Assembly (NCBI GenBank): GCA_965201115.1
Contig: OZ241745.1
Location: 1,302,001 to 1,366,000 of the forward strand
DNA: 64,000 bases
Direction: 5' to 3'
Origin: JANQOH01 sp965201115
Lineage (GTDB): Bacteria > Pseudomonadota > Alphaproteobacteria > UBA7887
Shown: piece after piece, positions 62,569 through 64,000 of the stretch
Position numbering within the stretch: the first letter of the stretch is position 1
Layout of the letters: each line of letters opens with the position of its first letter
Notes under the pieces: generated by a model
What the model was told of the DNA's origin: nothing
Databases searched by the model: none
The model's input: only the letters and a program-made list of their open reading frames with translations
Position numbers and translations under genes: made by a program

Positions 62569-64000
62569 TCAGCCGGCCAGGGCGACGGGCGCCGCCGGCT
62601 CGAGGTCGCGGATGCGCAGCGTCGCCTCCACCGTCCCCTCGCGGCCGTCCTCGAACGTCACGCGCGCCTCGACGCGCGTTTCCGCCGCGCCGCCGAACAG
62701 CGCCTCCACCAGGCCGGCGTATTTCTCGCCCACGAAGCGGCGGCGCACCTTGCGCGTGCGCGTGAGTTCGTTGTCGTCCGGGTCCAGCTGCTTGTGCAGG
62801 ATGAGGAAGCGGCGGATTTGCGCGCCGGCCATCGCGCGGTCGGCGGCCAGCCCCGCGTTCGCCGACGCGATCTCGCGCGCGATCAGGTCGTACACCGCGT
62901 CCTTGCCGGCCAGGTCGGTGTAGCTGGTGTAGGCGAGGCCGCGGCGCTCGGCCCAGTTGCCCACCGCCTCGAGATCGATGTTGACGAAGGCGCACACGAA
63001 ATCGCGCTCGTCGCCATGCGCCACCGCCTCGAGAATATAGGGGCTGAACTTGAGCTTGTTCTCGATGTACTTGGGCGCGAACAGGGTCCCGTCGGCGAGC
63101 TTTCCGACGTCCCTGGCGCGGTCGATGATGCGCAGCTGCCCATTATCGCCGAAATAGCCCGCGTCGCCGGAAGCGATCCAGCCGTCGTCCGAGAGCGTCC
63201 GGCGCGTCGCGGCGTCGTCGCGGAAGTAGCCCGCGAACACGCCGGGGCCGCGGAACTGCACCTCGCCGCCTTCGGCGATGCGCAGCTCGACCTCGGGCAT
63301 GGCGACGCCCACCGCCTCCGGATCGACCTCGCCGTCGCGCTGGCCGCAGACCAGCGCCGTCGCCTCGGTCATGCCGTAGATCTGCTTGATGTTTATGCCG
63401 AGCGAGCGGTAGAAGGAGAATATCTCCGGCCCGATGGCCTCGCCCGCCGTATAGGCGACGCGAATGCGCGAGAAGCCCAGATTGTCCTTCAGCGGGCCGT
63501 ACACCAGCAGGCCGCCGAGGGCGTAGAGCAGGCGATCCGCCGCGCGCACGGGCTCGCCGTCGAGCAGGCGCGCGCCCACGCGCTCCGCCAGTTTCATGAA
63601 GGCGCCGTAGAGGACGCGCTTGATCCGCGCCGAATCCTGGATGCGCACCGACACGGTGGTGAGGATGCTCTCCCAGATGCGGGGCGGGGCGAAGAAATAG
63701 CTCGGCCCGATTTCGCGGAGGTCCGACAGCACCGTGGCGCCGCTCTCGGGGCAATTGACGGTGAAGCCGGCGACGATGGCCTGACTGAACGAAAACAGGT
63801 GGTCGCCCACCCACGCCATCGGCAGATACGCCAGCACCTCCTCGTTTTCGGTGAGCGCGTCGTGGCGGATGCCGTTCAGCGAGGTGCGTATCAGGTTGTC
63901 GTGACTCAGCATTACGCCCTTGGGCTTGCCGGTGGTGCCCGAGGTGTAGAGCATGATGGCGATGTCGCCGCCCGCGCCTTTCGCGATCTCGGCGTCGAGA
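62569..64000 (-). CDS. AMP-dependent acyl-CoA synthetase (long-chain type), 5' end outside window
   Basis: 477 codons are visible. The gene starts beyond base 64000. It shows LYTSGTTGKPKGVMLSHDNL, the phosphate-binding loop, YLPMAWVGDHLFSFSQAIV, YGMTEATALVCGQRDGEVD, and GWIASGDAGYFGDNGQLRII followed by RDVGKLADGTLFAPKYIENK. Instead of the usual short ligases, this resembles the FAA1/long-chain branch (about 640 residues). It heads the liv operon, which is a known arrangement in proteobacteria that take up and activate an acid. The substrate is unknown. Confidence 0.9.
   Translation of the reverse strand, partial: LDAEIAKGAGGDIAIMLYTSGTTGKPKGVMLSHDNLIRTSLNGIRHDALTENEEVLAYLPMAWVGDHLFSFSQAIVAGFTVNCPESGATVLSDLREIGPSYFFAPPRIWESILTTVSVRIQDSARIKRVLYGAFMKLAERVGARLLDGEPVRAADRLLYALGGLLVYGPLKDNLGFSRIRVAYTAGEAIGPEIFSFYRSLGINIKQIYGMTEATALVCGQRDGEVDPEAVGVAMPEVELRIAEGGEVQFRGPGVFAGYFRDDAATRRTLSDDGWIASGDAGYFGDNGQLRIIDRARDVGKLADGTLFAPKYIENKLKFSPYILEAVAHGDERDFVCAFVNIDLEAVGNWAERRGLAYTSYTDLAGKDAVYDLIAREIASANAGLAADRAMAGAQIRRFLILHKQLDPDDNELTRTRKVRRRFVGEKYAGLVEALFGGAAETRVEARVTFEDGREGTVEATLRIRDLEPAAPVALAG

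Overview
The window is a high-GC chromosomal segment of an alphaproteobacterium, possibly Rhodospirillales-like or a metagenome-assembled relative. The evidence is gene order and content: the end of rplQ is followed by an HtrA/Do protease, rarA, crcB, an RluA-type pseudouridine synthase and an ATP12-type F1-ATPase chaperone. A ClpA/ClpS pair, a phasin, an ELM1-type protein and an FtsK gene next to an aminotransferase also fit. The species cannot be named from the sequence alone.

Layout. 1-9754 is housekeeping and metabolic, on the + strand: rplQ to ATP12 in tightly overlapping genes, then propionyl-CoA carboxylase (pccB, pccA) and an isocitrate lyase/PEP-mutase family lyase. 9908-21049 is accessory: a two-gene NTPase operon (AAA ATPase plus a STAND-like ATPase with TPRs) behind an unusual triple palindrome, a DNA methyltransferase fused to an HNH nuclease, an IS5/IS1182-like element with a frameshifted transposase, and an MmeI-like type IIL restriction-modification enzyme. 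21117-29217 is core again: clpA, clpS, phasin, a D,D-carboxypeptidase, nicotinamidase, an acyl-CoA ligase and panE. 29236-33062 is a decayed patch: an AlbA_2/Schlafen-type gene split by an IS1380 copy, an IS630 fragment, an IS1380 end fragment and a RES-domain remnant. 33079-38714 holds a DUF3237 gene, greA, an ELM1-family gene, ftsK and an aminotransferase.

39094-56718 is a second accessory block. It holds an AT-richer 1323-residue protein (nuclease-like N-terminus, TPRs, GreA/GreB-C-like domain, PIN-like C-terminus) and a type III-like mod/res pair whose res gene is broken by two direct IS1380 copies around a 1.14-kb segment. Further along are a 26-bp-TIR element with poly-G tracts, a 5'-truncated N6-adenine methyltransferase and an NHLP-leader-like peptide. 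57418-64000 is a branched-chain amino acid (Liv)-type ABC transporter operon headed by an acyl-CoA synthetase that runs off the window.

Main points. The res gene can be rebuilt in frame (972 aa) across the IS pair with a shared CTAG target duplication. The segment between the two IS copies carries one NERD-nuclease gene in circularly permuted order: its 3' part comes first and its 5' part last, and the two parts join in frame. This suggests a small circle bearing one IS that integrated by IS-IS recombination. At least six nuclease, methyltransferase or NTPase conflict-type loci lie in 47 kb, several disabled by mobile elements.
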